In this document: piece by piece, positions 8,883-17,741 of the stretch
Position numbering within the stretch: position 1 is the stretch's first letter
Layout of the letters: every line of letters begins with the position of its first letter
NCBI GenBank assembly: GCA_018066125.1
Contig: JAGHSA010000044.1
Coordinates: 1-32,398, forward strand
DNA: 32,398 nucleotides
Direction: 5' to 3'
DNA from: Candidatus Cryptobacteroides onthequi
GTDB taxonomy: Bacteria; Bacteroidota; Bacteroidia; Bacteroidales; UBA932
Program-made: the position numbers and the translations under genes
Notes under the pieces: model-generated
What the model was told of the DNA's origin: nothing
The model's database searches: none
Seen by the model: the letters and a program-made list of their open reading frames with translations, nothing else

Positions 8883-11072
8883 ATGAAAAGATATCTTGAA
8901 ACATTATTCTGTGCGGCTGTACTCTGCCTGCCGTGCCTTGCAGCGCCGGAGCAGGAAGAACTGCCGGCATTTCTGGACAGATCCAAGCCGGCTGAGGAAA
9001 GAGCCGCCGATATCGTCAGACGCCTGACAGTTGACGAAAAAGTCATGCTGATGATGTTTGAGTCTCCGGAGGTGGAGCGTCTCGGCATCCCTGCATACAA
9101 CTGGTGGAATGAAGCACTTCACGGAGTGGCCAGGAACGGCAATGCCACCGTCTATCCCATGCCGATAGGTATGGCAGCCTCTTTTGATGACCAGCTCCTC
9201 AGGGAGGTCTTCTCTTCAGTCAGTGATGAAGCTGTCATAAAGTACCGTATCGCCCGTCAGGAAGGCAGGGGCGCCGGATGGTACGAGGGTCTTTCATTCT
9301 GGACGCCGAATATCAACATCTTCCGTGACCCGAGATGGGGACGCGGTATGGAAACCTATGGCGAGGACCCTTATCTGACCTCAGTGATGGGCGGAGCCGT
9401 AGTCGATGGCCTCCAGGGCGCTGTGACGGACAGCACCATCAAGACTCTGGCATGCGCCAAGCACTTCGCTGTCCATTCTGGCCCGGAGAGCAGCCGCCAC
9501 AGCTTTGATGCGGTTGTTTCGGACAGGGATCTGTTCGAGACATATCTCCCGGCATTCAAACATCTCGTGACAGAGAACAAGGTAGAGCAGGTGATGTTTG
9601 CATACAACCGGTTCCAGGGTGTGCCTTGCGGCGCCAGTGAAAGGCTTCTCCGCGAGATACTGGTCGACAGCTGGGGATACAAGGGCATCATCCTGAGTGA
9701 CTGCTGGGCAGTAGACGATTTCTTCGAGGAGGGATGTCACGGATATTCCGAAGACGCGGCATCAGCGGCATCAGCGTCTGTCAAGGCGGGTGCGGATCTT
9801 GAGTGCGGAACCGCTTTCCGCCATCTCACAGAGGCTTTGGAAAGAGGACTCGTGACAGAGGATGTACTGGACAAGAGCCTGATAAAGCTCTTTTCTGCCC
9901 GTATCCGCATGGGCGACCTCGATGAGGGTATCAGGCAGCAGGATATTCCTGACAGCCTGCTGTGCGGCAGGGAACATGCTGCTCAGGCGCTCAGGATGGC
10001 ACGCGAGACCATGACACTTCTGATGAACAAGAATGGAGTCCTTCCTCTTGCAAAAGATGCAAAAGTGGCCTTGGTCGGCCCTAATGCCGATGCATGTGAG
10101 ATGCTCTGGGGCAATTACAACGGCTTTCCTGTCGATACGGTTACCTTTCTTGATGCGATGAGGGAGTCCTGCCCGGCTCTGGTATATCATCAGGGATGCG
10201 GTCTGGTGATGGATCTGAATGCCGATCCTGAGTCAGGGCAGGATGATTTATACCGTGTTTCTTCCAAGGCTGTCGATGATGTACTCGAGGCAGTAAGAGA
10301 CTGTGATGTAGTGGTATTTGCCGGCGGCATCTCTCCATCCCTGGAAGGCGAGGAAATGAATGTCGAGATCCCCGGATTCGCAGGAGGAGACAGGACGTCG
10401 ATAGAACTTCCGCAGGTACAGAGAGAGCTCATCAAGGCCATTCACGATGCCGGCAAGAAAGTCGTGCTTGTCAACTTCTCTGGAAGTGCCATCGGACTTG
10501 TCCCTGAGACTGAGAACTGCGATGCCATCCTCCAGGCGTGGTATCCGGGACAGGAGGGCGGCAAGGCAGTCACAGATGTCCTTTATGGCCGCTACAACCC
10601 TTCAGGAAAGCTCCCTCTGACATTCTACAAGTCAGTTGACCAGCTTCCTGACTTTGAGAATTACGATATGGCCGGACATACATACCGCTATTTCAGGGGA
10701 GAGCCTCTGTTCCGTTTCGGCTATGGACAGAGTTACACCACATTCCGTTTCGGCAAGCTGAGATTGCGCCGCCACAAGGCCGTGATCAAGATCAGGAATA
10801 CCGGCACCGTGGACGGTGAAGAAGTGGTTCAGCTCTATGTGAGAAATCCATTGGATACAGACGGTCCGTCGCTCACCCTCAGAGGATTCAAGCGTGTAAG
10901 CGTCCCTGCCGGGAAGACTGTAAAAGTGGAGTTCCCGCTCTCATGGCGGACATTCGAGTGGTGGAGCAGGGAAAACAACAGGATGGAATCAGTCTCAGGA
11001 AAGTATGAGATCCTGGTCGGCAACAGCTCAGACCTCAGAGATCTCAAGGTCCGCAGATACCGTTTCATATAA
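8883..11072 (+). CDS. GH3 glycoside hydrolase, probable beta-xylosidase or beta-glucosidase
   Basis: A 729-aa exported enzyme with an N-terminal signal peptide (cleavage near residue 21) that removes beta-linked sugars from non-reducing ends. The order is the GH3 TIM barrel, then the alpha/beta sandwich, then a C-terminal fibronectin III-like domain from about residue 640. The NWWNEALHGVAR motif, TPNINIFRDPRWGRG, and the KHF around 193-195 are visible. The nucleophile is Asp273 in the SDCWA motif. The NEALHG and SDCWA types are those of the xylosidase-like branch, so xylosides are the best guess. No PA14 insertion is seen. It follows the exporter gene and precedes tsaE by 12 nt. Confidence 0.92.
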   Translation: MKRYLETLFCAAVLCLPCLAAPEQEELPAFLDRSKPAEERAADIVRRLTVDEKVMLMMFESPEVERLGIPAYNWWNEALHGVARNGNATVYPMPIGMAASFDDQLLREVFSSVSDEAVIKYRIARQEGRGAGWYEGLSFWTPNINIFRDPRWGRGMETYGEDPYLTSVMGGAVVDGLQGAVTDSTIKTLACAKHFAVHSGPESSRHSFDAVVSDRDLFETYLPAFKHLVTENKVEQVMFAYNRFQGVPCGASERLLREILVDSWGYKGIILSDCWAVDDFFEEGCHGYSEDAASAASASVKAGADLECGTAFRHLTEALERGLVTEDVLDKSLIKLFSARIRMGDLDEGIRQQDIPDSLLCGREHAAQALRMARETMTLLMNKNGVLPLAKDAKVALVGPNADACEMLWGNYNGFPVDTVTFLDAMRESCPALVYHQGCGLVMDLNADPESGQDDLYRVSSKAVDDVLEAVRDCDVVVFAGGISPSLEGEEMNVEIPGFAGGDRTSIELPQVQRELIKAIHDAGKKVVLVNFSGSAIGLVPETENCDAILQAWYPGQEGGKAVTDVLYGRYNPSGKLPLTFYKSVDQLPDFENYDMAGHTYRYFRGEPLFRFGYGQSYTTFRFGKLRLRRHKAVIKIRNTGTVDGEEVVQLYVRNPLDTDGPSLTLRGFKRVSVPAGKTVKVEFPLSWRTFEWWSRENNRMESVSGKYEILVGNSSDLRDLKVRRYRFI

Positions 11073-11084
11073 CCGCGTCCAGTC

Positions 11085-11510
11085 ATGAAACATCAGATCA
11101 CCATCAAGGATCTCTCCGAGATCGATGCTGCTGCAAAGCAGTTCCTCGATCAGATACAGGGCCGCAGCCTGGTCGCCTTCTATGCGCCCATGGGGGCGGG
11201 AAAGACGACATTCACCACAGCGCTCTGCCGCCAGCTGGGAGTCGGCGAGGATGCTGTCAGCTCCCCGACATTCGCGATTGTCAACGAGTACAGGACATCC
11301 TCGGGAGAGCCGGTCTTCCACTTTGACTTCTATCGCATAGACAGGATTGCAGAAGCTCTGGACATAGGTTTCTACGACTACATCGACAGTGGATGCCTCT
11401 GCATCATGGAGTGGCCGGAAAACATTGAAGAGATCATCCCCGAAGAGACTCTCAGGGTGCATATCACCGTCAATCCGGACAACTCCCGTTCTGTCACCTG
11501 GGAGGATTAG
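11085..11510 (+). CDS. tsaE: TsaE, ATPase for tRNA t6A37 biosynthesis
   Basis: TsaE drives the TsaBDE complex that puts threonylcarbamoyl on A37 of ANN-decoding tRNAs, in the cytosol. The 141-aa protein has Walker A APMGAGKTT (34-42), the family SSPTFAIVNEY stretch, HFDFYRI and a C-terminal EWPENI, all typical. It lies 12 nt after GH3, so it is probably carried on that transcript. Its stop overlaps the stop of the convergent lipoprotein gene by 4 nt. Confidence 0.95.
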   Translation: MKHQITIKDLSEIDAAAKQFLDQIQGRSLVAFYAPMGAGKTTFTTALCRQLGVGEDAVSSPTFAIVNEYRTSSGEPVFHFDFYRIDRIAEALDIGFYDYIDSGCLCIMEWPENIEEIIPEETLRVHITVNPDNSRSVTWED

Positions 11511-12733
11511 TTCCCTGTGGTGACAGCCGTGAGAAAACCATTCAGATCGAGTTCATCACAAGCCCCGTCTTTCCAAATGGCGGGGCTTTTCTTTCCCCCT
11601 GTATCCGAGAGTGCCAGTACCGGCCCGTCGCCTGTCCAGCAGAGGCATTGCGGCGTCATGATGCACCAGTCTCCCTGAATCGGGCTGGTCCTTCCGCCGA
11701 ACGTGGTGCTCAGGACCTTTCCGGAACTGGTCTTGAGGTAGTCGAGTTTGCCCTCCATGTATCTGAATGACCTGCAGTCATTGGAGATGCGCGTGATAAG
11801 TCCGTCTTCATCCCAGAATCCGGTCATGCCGGAGGTGTAGCCGAATGATCTGTATTCACCCACGATGAATATCCTGTCCTCCCAGGCACTCAGCCGGTAG
11901 TCATTGGACGCTGCAGCCACAAGGCTTCCGCTGAGGTCCGACGGACCGCCGCTGCTTATCACGACCGGCGCCCTGCCGTCAGACATCTTTGCGACGGCGT
12001 AGTGGTCTCTCCACATGGTTCTCATGTCATAGACAGCTGCGACTCCATCGCTGTTCAGGACAATGTCTTCATCACCGTCCACGAAATGCCATGTCCTTTT
12101 CCCATCCTTCTCTGTAAAATACGAGAAGCATGGTGTGCCGTTGTCGTCATACAGGGCGCCGGATCTGGCATAAGCCTTGTCAGACCAGCTTCCCAGAAGC
12201 TCGCCGTCCCCGCTAGAGAAGATGATCTTTCCATTGCTCCGCAATGCAAAGCCGCGGCTGTATCTGTTCTGTCCAAGGGTCAGGATCTTTCCGTCTCTGA
12301 CAAGCATCCCTCGTATTGTCTCGTCTCCCTTGTAACGGAGTATCTCCTTCCCGTCTCTCTGGATGACCGTCTGCAGCCCGTCCGAATGCTCGGTGTACAG
12401 GTGGCCGCCGATGATATGGTGCCTGTCGGGAGCGGTTTCCGCATGCCCTTCCTCCCCGGCGGCCACGCGGCATATGATTTCACCGTCCCGCATGAGGAAG
12501 ATGTTGCAGGGGACTTTTCCGTAGGCGGTGTCCCTTCTCCAGTCATACCCTTCGGGGAATGACACGCCTGATACATACAGATGCTTTCCGGCGGGGGCAG
12601 CGCCGAGGTCTTCTTCGATTGTCGTCATTTCTGTGTCTGACCGGCTGGGACCGTTTTCGAGTGGGTCGCATCCGTGGATGGCGATCATGATGGCGGGCAG
12701 TGCCAGGAGCAGGGTTCTGTTGGAAGTCTTCAT
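11507..12733 (-). CDS. Lipoprotein of unknown function, beta-propeller-like repeats
   Basis: I do not recognise a named family. The ATG at 12731-12733 is preferred to the one at 12799, because it places a standard lipoprotein signal at the N terminus (IHGC, Cys22) and lies 12 nt from a good promoter element. The 408-aa protein contains repeated short motifs of the type RDGE, RDGKEI, RDGKIL and SNGKII, separated by about 35-50 residues. This is the pattern of blades in beta-propeller or WG-type repeat proteins. No catalytic motif is visible. A binding or sensing role at the outer membrane is possible but unproven. It is a single gene, divergent from the cytochrome operon. Confidence 0.75.
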   Translation of the reverse strand: MKTSNRTLLLALPAIMIAIHGCDPLENGPSRSDTEMTTIEEDLGAAPAGKHLYVSGVSFPEGYDWRRDTAYGKVPCNIFLMRDGEIICRVAAGEEGHAETAPDRHHIIGGHLYTEHSDGLQTVIQRDGKEILRYKGDETIRGMLVRDGKILTLGQNRYSRGFALRSNGKIIFSSGDGELLGSWSDKAYARSGALYDDNGTPCFSYFTEKDGKRTWHFVDGDEDIVLNSDGVAAVYDMRTMWRDHYAVAKMSDGRAPVVISSGGPSDLSGSLVAAASNDYRLSAWEDRIFIVGEYRSFGYTSGMTGFWDEDGLITRISNDCRSFRYMEGKLDYLKTSSGKVLSTTFGGRTSPIQGDWCIMTPQCLCWTGDGPVLALSDTGGKKSPAIWKDGACDELDLNGFLTAVTTGN

Positions 12734-12745
12734 GTTTTTTTCTGC

Positions 12746-12753
12746 CAAAGATA
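12746..12753 (-). promoter_or_regulatory. -7 element for the lipoprotein gene
   Basis: The minus strand reads TATCTTTG, a perfect -7 element, 12 nt before the chosen ATG. No TTTG is seen at the right distance. It supports the start at 12733 over the upstream ATG, which would lie outside the transcript. Confidence 0.6.
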
Positions 12754-12853
12754 CTCTTCCGCAACTCTTCAGGGCATAAGAAACATCATGGGACGTCACA
12801 AATTGAAGATTGTTATCAAAGTTTATGATTCTTATGGTCTTGGGCGGTTAATG

Positions 12854-12885
12854 TTTGTTTCTCCGATGAAAATTCCGTAGATTTG
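12854..12885 (+). promoter_or_regulatory. Promoter of the cytochrome-FGE operon
   Basis: TTTG (12854-12857), a 20-nt spacer and TAGATTTG (12878-12885) form one of the best full Bacteroidota promoters in the window, 26 nt before the start codon. The remaining divergent spacer (about 12760-12850) is AT-richer than its surroundings and could hold an operator, but no clear inverted repeat was found. Confidence 0.75.
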
Positions 12886-12911
12886 TTTGATTAGCAAAAT
12901 TTCGCGATCAG

Positions 12912-14426
12912 ATGTCTCGTAACAGTAAATTTTTCCTCATAGCCCTCGGCGGTTTCATCGCAGGTCTGGCGATTGCCATCCTTCTTGGACAGGCGGTGCA
13001 CAAGACCTCCACAAACGAGTATTGCATGTCATGCCATCATCACCCTCATGCGGAGACGTCTTGGAAGCAGTCCGTGCATTACAACAATGAGAGCGGTGTC
13101 ATGACGGATTGTGCCGCATGCCATCTTCCTCCAGAGGGGACCATGGACTACTATCTGGCGAAAGCCAAGACGGGCATGAAGGATGTGTGGGTTTCACTCA
13201 CAAAGGATCCGGAGGAAATCGACTGGGACTCCAAGGGCAATCTCGAGCACGCAGTCAAGATAGTCTACAACGAGTCCTGCAAGGCATGTCATGTGAACCT
13301 CTTCCCAAGCGGCATCAGCGATGAGGGCATCATCGCCCACATGTATTACGAGGACAATGAAGAGAAGCTGGATCTCCAGTGCATCAGCTGCCACCTTGAC
13401 GCAGGCCATTTCGATCCTGACTACAGGCATTCGCAGATGCAGGGAGTTCCGGTGACATCCGACGCCGAGCTTTATACCTCTCTGGCGGAAGTCAATGAAT
13501 TCAAGAGTTTCGACGAGACGATACCGGGTACAGCCGCATCCATCAGGATGATTGCCATCCCGGGAGGCACATTCACCATGGGAAGCCCTGAGAAAGAGCC
13601 GTTCCATCAGGATGAGGAGCTCCAGAAGAAAGTGACGGTGTCACGTTTCTTCATGGCGGAGACCGAAATCACATGGGATCAGTACTGGGCATTCTATGGC
13701 GAGACCCAGTCGGAGGGTCATACCCCTCCTGAGAAGGTCTATGCCAACAACGAGCGCGAGGATGTGGACGCCGTCAGCGGACCGACTGCGCCGTTCGGTT
13801 CTCCTGACCAGGGATGGGGCATGGGATCCCGTCCAGCCATCACCATGACCTGGTATGCCGCAAAGACATTCTGCCAGTGGCTCTCTCTCAAGACTGGCAG
13901 GACCTATCGTCTGCCTACAGAGGCTGAGTGGGAGTACGCAGCCCGCGGAGGTACCGAGACCCCTTACTTCTTCGAGGGAAATCCGAAGAAGTTCTCCGGA
14001 GAAGGCTTCCTCAGAAGCATTTTCAAGGCAGATACCACAGGTATCGCCAGCTATGCCGTCTATTCTGCAAACAGCAACAACCGCACTCAGGAGCCGTCTA
14101 TGGTTTCCGCAAATCCGTTCGGCCTGAAGAACATGGTCGGCAACGTCATGGAATACTGCTCTGACTGGTATTCCGAGAAAGCATATTCTTCTCTCAAGGA
14201 TGGTGCAGTTGACCCTAAGGGACCGGAAAGCGGTGAGGAGCATGTCGTCAGGGGCGGCTCATACATGGATGACGCGTCCAGACTCAGAAGTGCTGCCAGA
14301 GGATGTACCCATCATGACGCATGGCTCAAGACCGACCCTCAGAATCCGAAGAGCATCTGGTGGTATTCCGACATGAAGGGTATCGGCTTCAGAGTGGTAT
14401 GCGAAGTCCCAGAGGGAATACAATAG
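12912..14426 (+). CDS. Tetraheme NapC/NrfH-type cytochrome c fused to an FGE/SUMF1-fold domain
   Basis: A 504-aa fusion. Residues 7-26 form one membrane anchor, after which everything should be periplasmic. Four heme-binding CxxCH motifs follow at Cys38-His42, Cys67-His71, Cys123-His127 and Cys157-His161, the count and layout of NrfH/NapC quinol dehydrogenases that pass electrons between menaquinol and a periplasmic partner. From about residue 212 to 500 lies an FGE-sulfatase (SUMF1) fold: IPGGTFTMGS (216-225), RLPTEAEWEYAARGG (333-347), NVMEYCSDWY (411-420), VVRGGSY (445-451) and IGFRVV (491-496). The copper-binding catalytic cysteines of true FGE are absent: the segment after RGGSY reads MDDASRLR. 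The domain is thus probably structural or substrate-binding. It is first gene of the operon, 40 nt before the Gfo/Idh gene. Confidence 0.9.
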   Translation: MSRNSKFFLIALGGFIAGLAIAILLGQAVHKTSTNEYCMSCHHHPHAETSWKQSVHYNNESGVMTDCAACHLPPEGTMDYYLAKAKTGMKDVWVSLTKDPEEIDWDSKGNLEHAVKIVYNESCKACHVNLFPSGISDEGIIAHMYYEDNEEKLDLQCISCHLDAGHFDPDYRHSQMQGVPVTSDAELYTSLAEVNEFKSFDETIPGTAASIRMIAIPGGTFTMGSPEKEPFHQDEELQKKVTVSRFFMAETEITWDQYWAFYGETQSEGHTPPEKVYANNEREDVDAVSGPTAPFGSPDQGWGMGSRPAITMTWYAAKTFCQWLSLKTGRTYRLPTEAEWEYAARGGTETPYFFEGNPKKFSGEGFLRSIFKADTTGIASYAVYSANSNNRTQEPSMVSANPFGLKNMVGNVMEYCSDWYSEKAYSSLKDGAVDPKGPESGEEHVVRGGSYMDDASRLRSAARGCTHHDAWLKTDPQNPKSIWWYSDMKGIGFRVVCEVPEGIQ

Positions 14427-14466
14427 ACACAGACAATAAACGAAATAACCTTAAAAATCAAAAGAA

Positions 14467-15807
14467 ATGAGTGACAGCAAAATCGGAAGAAGAGAATTTC
14501 TCTCTCGTTCAGCACTTATCGGTGCGGCTGGTATCGTAGGCATATCTGCATGCAGCAACAAAGAAAAACTTGTTCCTCTCCGTCAGCCGGGTGAGTATTA
14601 TGTTCCGGAACTTCCGGACAAGGCTATCGACGGCCGCGAACTCAAGGTCGGTGTCGTAGGCTGCGGCGGACGTGGTTCAGGTGCCATCATCAACCTTCTC
14701 GATGCTGCTGACGGTATCGTTGTGACAGCACTCGGCGACACATTCGCAGACAGGATCGACAACCTCCGCAAGCGTCTCAAGGAGAACAAGAACATCGAGG
14801 TTCCGGATGAGAACTGCTTCGTGGGATTCGATGCATACAAGAAGGTCATCGACATGGTTGACATCGTCATCCTCACAACTCCTCCTGTATTCCGTCCTGA
14901 CCAGTTCAAATATGCTGTAGAAAAGGGCGTTCACTCATTCCTCGAGAAGCCTATCGCTGTGGATCCAAAGGGCTACCGCACATGTATCGCCGCTGCAAAG
15001 CAGGCTCAGTCGAAGGGTCTTGTGGTGGTTACCGGTGTTCAGCGTCACCATCAGAGACCATACGTACAGGCAAACCAGAAGATCCAGGAAGGTCTCATCG
15101 GTACCATCGTGGGCGGAAGTTCATATTGGAACCAGAGCCAGCTCTGGTATCGCGAGCGTCAGAAGGAGTGGAGCGACATGGAGTGGATGATCCGCGACTG
15201 GGTCAACTGGACATGGCTCTCAGGCGACCATATTGTAGAACAGCATGTGCACAATATCGACATCTTCCTCTGGATGTCAGGTCTCACCCCTAAGGCTGCA
15301 AAGGCAACAGGTGCACGTCACCGCCGCGTGACAGGTGACCAGTACGATGAGTTCAGCGTCGACTTCGAGTTCGAGAACGGTGTTCATCTCCAGTCTATGT
15401 GCCGCCAGATCGATGGCTGCTCTGGTTCTGTACACGAGGAGATCAGAGGAACCAAGGGCTGGTGGACCAGTGAGGACCACAAGATCCGCGACTATCAGGG
15501 CAATATCCTCTGGGAGTATGACGAGGAGGCTGAGAAGGCTAAGTTCGAGCAGCACAATCCATACGTCCTTGAGCATGTTGATCTCGTGAACCTCATCCGC
15601 AAGGGTATCGCTCATGAGGAGGCTACCTACACCGCAGAGTCAACTCTCGCAGGTGTGCTCGGACGCGAGGCAGCATATACAGGACAGACAATCACATGGG
15701 AGGATATCAAGGCATCTTCACTTGACCTCATGCCGGAGAAGCTTGAGATCGGTCCTATGGATATGTCAAAGTACACTGTAAAGGTTCCAGGATCAGACAA
15801 GAAGTAA
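14467..15807 (+). CDS. Tat-exported Gfo/Idh/MocA-family oxidoreductase, putative lipoprotein
   Basis: A 446-aa NAD(P)-type sugar or cyclitol oxidoreductase. The N terminus carries a twin-arginine signal (GRREFL, Arg8-Arg9) and a hydrophobic stretch ending in a lipobox-like ISAC (Cys29). It should be exported folded, with its nucleotide bound, and perhaps lipid-anchored. The Rossmann motif VGVVGCGGRGSG lies around residues 61-72. The Gfo/Idh signature Glu160-Lys161-Pro162 is present, with an EQHVH segment (258-262) where the family has its catalytic histidine region. Zymomonas glucose-fructose oxidoreductase is a known periplasmic relative with non-dissociating NADP. It sits between a cytochrome and cytochrome-maturation genes, which suggests electron exchange with heme rather than free NAD(P)H; this is inference. 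The TIM-barrel gene starts 2 nt later. Confidence 0.9.
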   Translation: MSDSKIGRREFLSRSALIGAAGIVGISACSNKEKLVPLRQPGEYYVPELPDKAIDGRELKVGVVGCGGRGSGAIINLLDAADGIVVTALGDTFADRIDNLRKRLKENKNIEVPDENCFVGFDAYKKVIDMVDIVILTTPPVFRPDQFKYAVEKGVHSFLEKPIAVDPKGYRTCIAAAKQAQSKGLVVVTGVQRHHQRPYVQANQKIQEGLIGTIVGGSSYWNQSQLWYRERQKEWSDMEWMIRDWVNWTWLSGDHIVEQHVHNIDIFLWMSGLTPKAAKATGARHRRVTGDQYDEFSVDFEFENGVHLQSMCRQIDGCSGSVHEEIRGTKGWWTSEDHKIRDYQGNILWEYDEEAEKAKFEQHNPYVLEHVDLVNLIRKGIAHEEATYTAESTLAGVLGREAAYTGQTITWEDIKASSLDLMPEKLEIGPMDMSKYTVKVPGSDKK

Positions 15808-15809
15808 TT

Positions 15810-16718
15810 ATGGACAGAAGGTCATTCTTCAAGACTTCAATGATGGGAGCCGGTGCTCTTGCAATGGCATCCGGCCCCCTTGGACTTGTGACAGGATGTG
15901 CCGCTCCGGCACCTGCCAAGTCGCAGACCCCTCTCCATCTTTCTTTCCAGGTCGGCACCGCACTGGGCGAGACCCTCAAGGAGAAGATGGACTATATGGA
16001 ATCCCTTGGAATCGAAGGTTTTGAACCGGGAGGCCAGTACCTTCTCGAGCATTTCGACGAGATTGCCAACGAACTCAAGAACAGAGACATCAAGCTTTCT
16101 GCCATCTGCGCAGGTTTCGGTGGATTCATTCTCGCAGAGGACGAGCAGAAGCAGGTCTTCGATACCAGCATGCGTGAAATCATCGAGGCAGCCGGAAAGC
16201 TCGGCTCTACAGGTGTGATCATGGTCCCTGCATTCAACCGTCAGGAGCCATGCAAGCCTCATACACAGGCTACACGCGACTATCTCTGCGAGCAGCTCCA
16301 TGAGCTTGGTGAGTTTGCGCTCAAGTGCGGCACCACTGTCATCCTTGAGCCTCTCAACCGTCGTGAGGCGTTCTATCTCCGCCTTGTATCTGATGCGGCA
16401 GCCATCTGCCGTGATTCCCAGAGCAAGGGTGTGAAGTGCATGGGTGATTTCTGGCACATGCAGGAGGAGTCATCCGACTATGCTGCATTCATGTCGGCAG
16501 GAACTGAATACCTCCAGCATGTCCACATCGCCAGCCGCGGCAACCGCAAGATGCCGGGTGAGGACGGTGCTCTCGACAACTATGTTGACGGAATGCGTGC
16601 CCTCAAGGAGATGGGTTACGACAAATATATCAGTTTCGAGTGCGGCTCTGTGGGTGACCGTGCAGTCACCACTCCTGCAGCGGTAGAGCTTCTCCGTGCT
16701 CAGTGGGAGCAGGCATGA
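15810..16718 (+). CDS. Tat-exported TIM-barrel protein, sugar phosphate isomerase/epimerase family
   Basis: A 302-aa xylose-isomerase-like TIM barrel. The N terminus has a Tat motif (DRRSFFK, Arg3-Arg4) and a lipobox VTGC (Cys30), so it should share the compartment of the Gfo/Idh protein. Putative divalent-metal ligands are Glu180 (VILEPLN), Asp213 (MGDFWHM), His239 (HVHIAS) and Glu277 (ISFECG), all conserved in type. The family includes epimerases, dehydratases and, in Bacteroides, enzymes acting on 3-keto-glycosides. A phosphate substrate is unlikely outside the cytosol. It is tightly coupled to the genes on either side: 2 nt after the Gfo/Idh stop, and a 4-nt ATGA overlap with the ResB-like gene. 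The reaction is unknown. Confidence 0.9.
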   Translation: MDRRSFFKTSMMGAGALAMASGPLGLVTGCAAPAPAKSQTPLHLSFQVGTALGETLKEKMDYMESLGIEGFEPGGQYLLEHFDEIANELKNRDIKLSAICAGFGGFILAEDEQKQVFDTSMREIIEAAGKLGSTGVIMVPAFNRQEPCKPHTQATRDYLCEQLHELGEFALKCGTTVILEPLNRREAFYLRLVSDAAAICRDSQSKGVKCMGDFWHMQEESSDYAAFMSAGTEYLQHVHIASRGNRKMPGEDGALDNYVDGMRALKEMGYDKYISFECGSVGDRAVTTPAAVELLRAQWEQA

Positions 16719-17740
16719 TAAGCTACCCGTGGAGTGCATTATGCCTCTTGGCGTACCTGTACGCCATAGTGGCAGTCTACGTGATGTCACTTTCACGCAG
16801 TTCACTCAAGACCTTGTATTCAGGCAAGACATGTTCCATCACTGTCGCGGCAGCGACGGTGATGGTTCTTGTTTTCGGATTTACAGGTATTTTCCGCGGG
16901 GTCATCTACTATGCCGTCATGCTGGCCCTTATGGGTTCGATGGGGCTTGCCCTGGCTGCGGATATCCATCACATACGCAGCCGCAGGCTGGCGCCGGTCA
17001 TGGCTCATCTGGGTGTGTTTGTCGTGATGGCCGCCGGCGTATTCGGCTACGCGGACAAACAGTCAGCCAAGGTGACTGCCTATCTGGGACACCCGGAGTC
17101 TGTCGGCATGGATGCTGAAGGCAGAAGAGTGGACCTGCCATTCATGATCACCCTCAATTCATTCGATATCGAGAGATATCCTGTCCGATACAGCATTACA
17201 GCACCTGACGGTACTGTGACTGCTGCAGAGACTTCCAGAGACTGGAAGGTGACTGAACTTGAAAAGATAGACATGGCTGTCATGAAGCCGGGTTCTGACA
17301 GCTGGGAGGAGCTCAGGCACGTGGGAGCCGAGCCGGCATCGCTTGTCAAGGTGGAAGGAACAGACGGCCGGTCCATCACCGGATGGGTGGCTTGCGGCAG
17401 TTTCATGTTCGCCCCGTCTTTCCTTGAACTTCCTGACGGAAGCGTGCTTTCGATGAATACCCCTGCGCCGCAGAGCTATGACAGCAAGGTCAGTGTGACT
17501 GACGTCAAGGGCAGGAAGAAGTCATTTGAACTGTCCGTCAATCATCCCGCAAGACTGGGTGCATGGCGGATATATCAGGCCGGCTATGATATCAAGAAGG
17601 GCAGATGGAGTGAGTACAGCGTGCTTCAGTGTGTACGTGACCCATGGTACCCTGCCATTGCGGCGGGACTCTGGATCATACTGGCATCTGCGGTGGTGAT
17701 GATGTTCACGGCCGGTCGAGGCCGCAAAAATGAGAAGTGA
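16715..17740 (+). CDS. ResB-like cytochrome c biogenesis protein
   Basis: The ATG at 16715 overlaps the upstream stop (ATGA) and gives 341 aa; an in-frame ATG 12 nt earlier is less likely. Four or five membrane helices are visible: three or four in the first 115 residues and one near the C terminus. Between them lies a periplasmic domain of about 200 residues. The stretch NHPARLGAWRIYQAGYD is typical of ResB/Ccs1. These proteins work with CcsA in the system II machinery that moves heme outward and ligates it to CxxCH motifs. The immediate client is most likely the tetraheme cytochrome encoded first in this operon, the only CxxCH protein in the window. Confidence 0.85.
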   Translation: MISYPWSALCLLAYLYAIVAVYVMSLSRSSLKTLYSGKTCSITVAAATVMVLVFGFTGIFRGVIYYAVMLALMGSMGLALAADIHHIRSRRLAPVMAHLGVFVVMAAGVFGYADKQSAKVTAYLGHPESVGMDAEGRRVDLPFMITLNSFDIERYPVRYSITAPDGTVTAAETSRDWKVTELEKIDMAVMKPGSDSWEELRHVGAEPASLVKVEGTDGRSITGWVACGSFMFAPSFLELPDGSVLSMNTPAPQSYDSKVSVTDVKGRKKSFELSVNHPARLGAWRIYQAGYDIKKGRWSEYSVLQCVRDPWYPAIAAGLWIILASAVVMMFTAGRGRKNEK

Positions 17741-17741
17741 T

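Noticed and set aside
12912-14426. Sulfatase-maturing FGE function for the SUMF1-fold domain
   Set aside because: The catalytic cysteines are not in place and no sulfatase gene is nearby.
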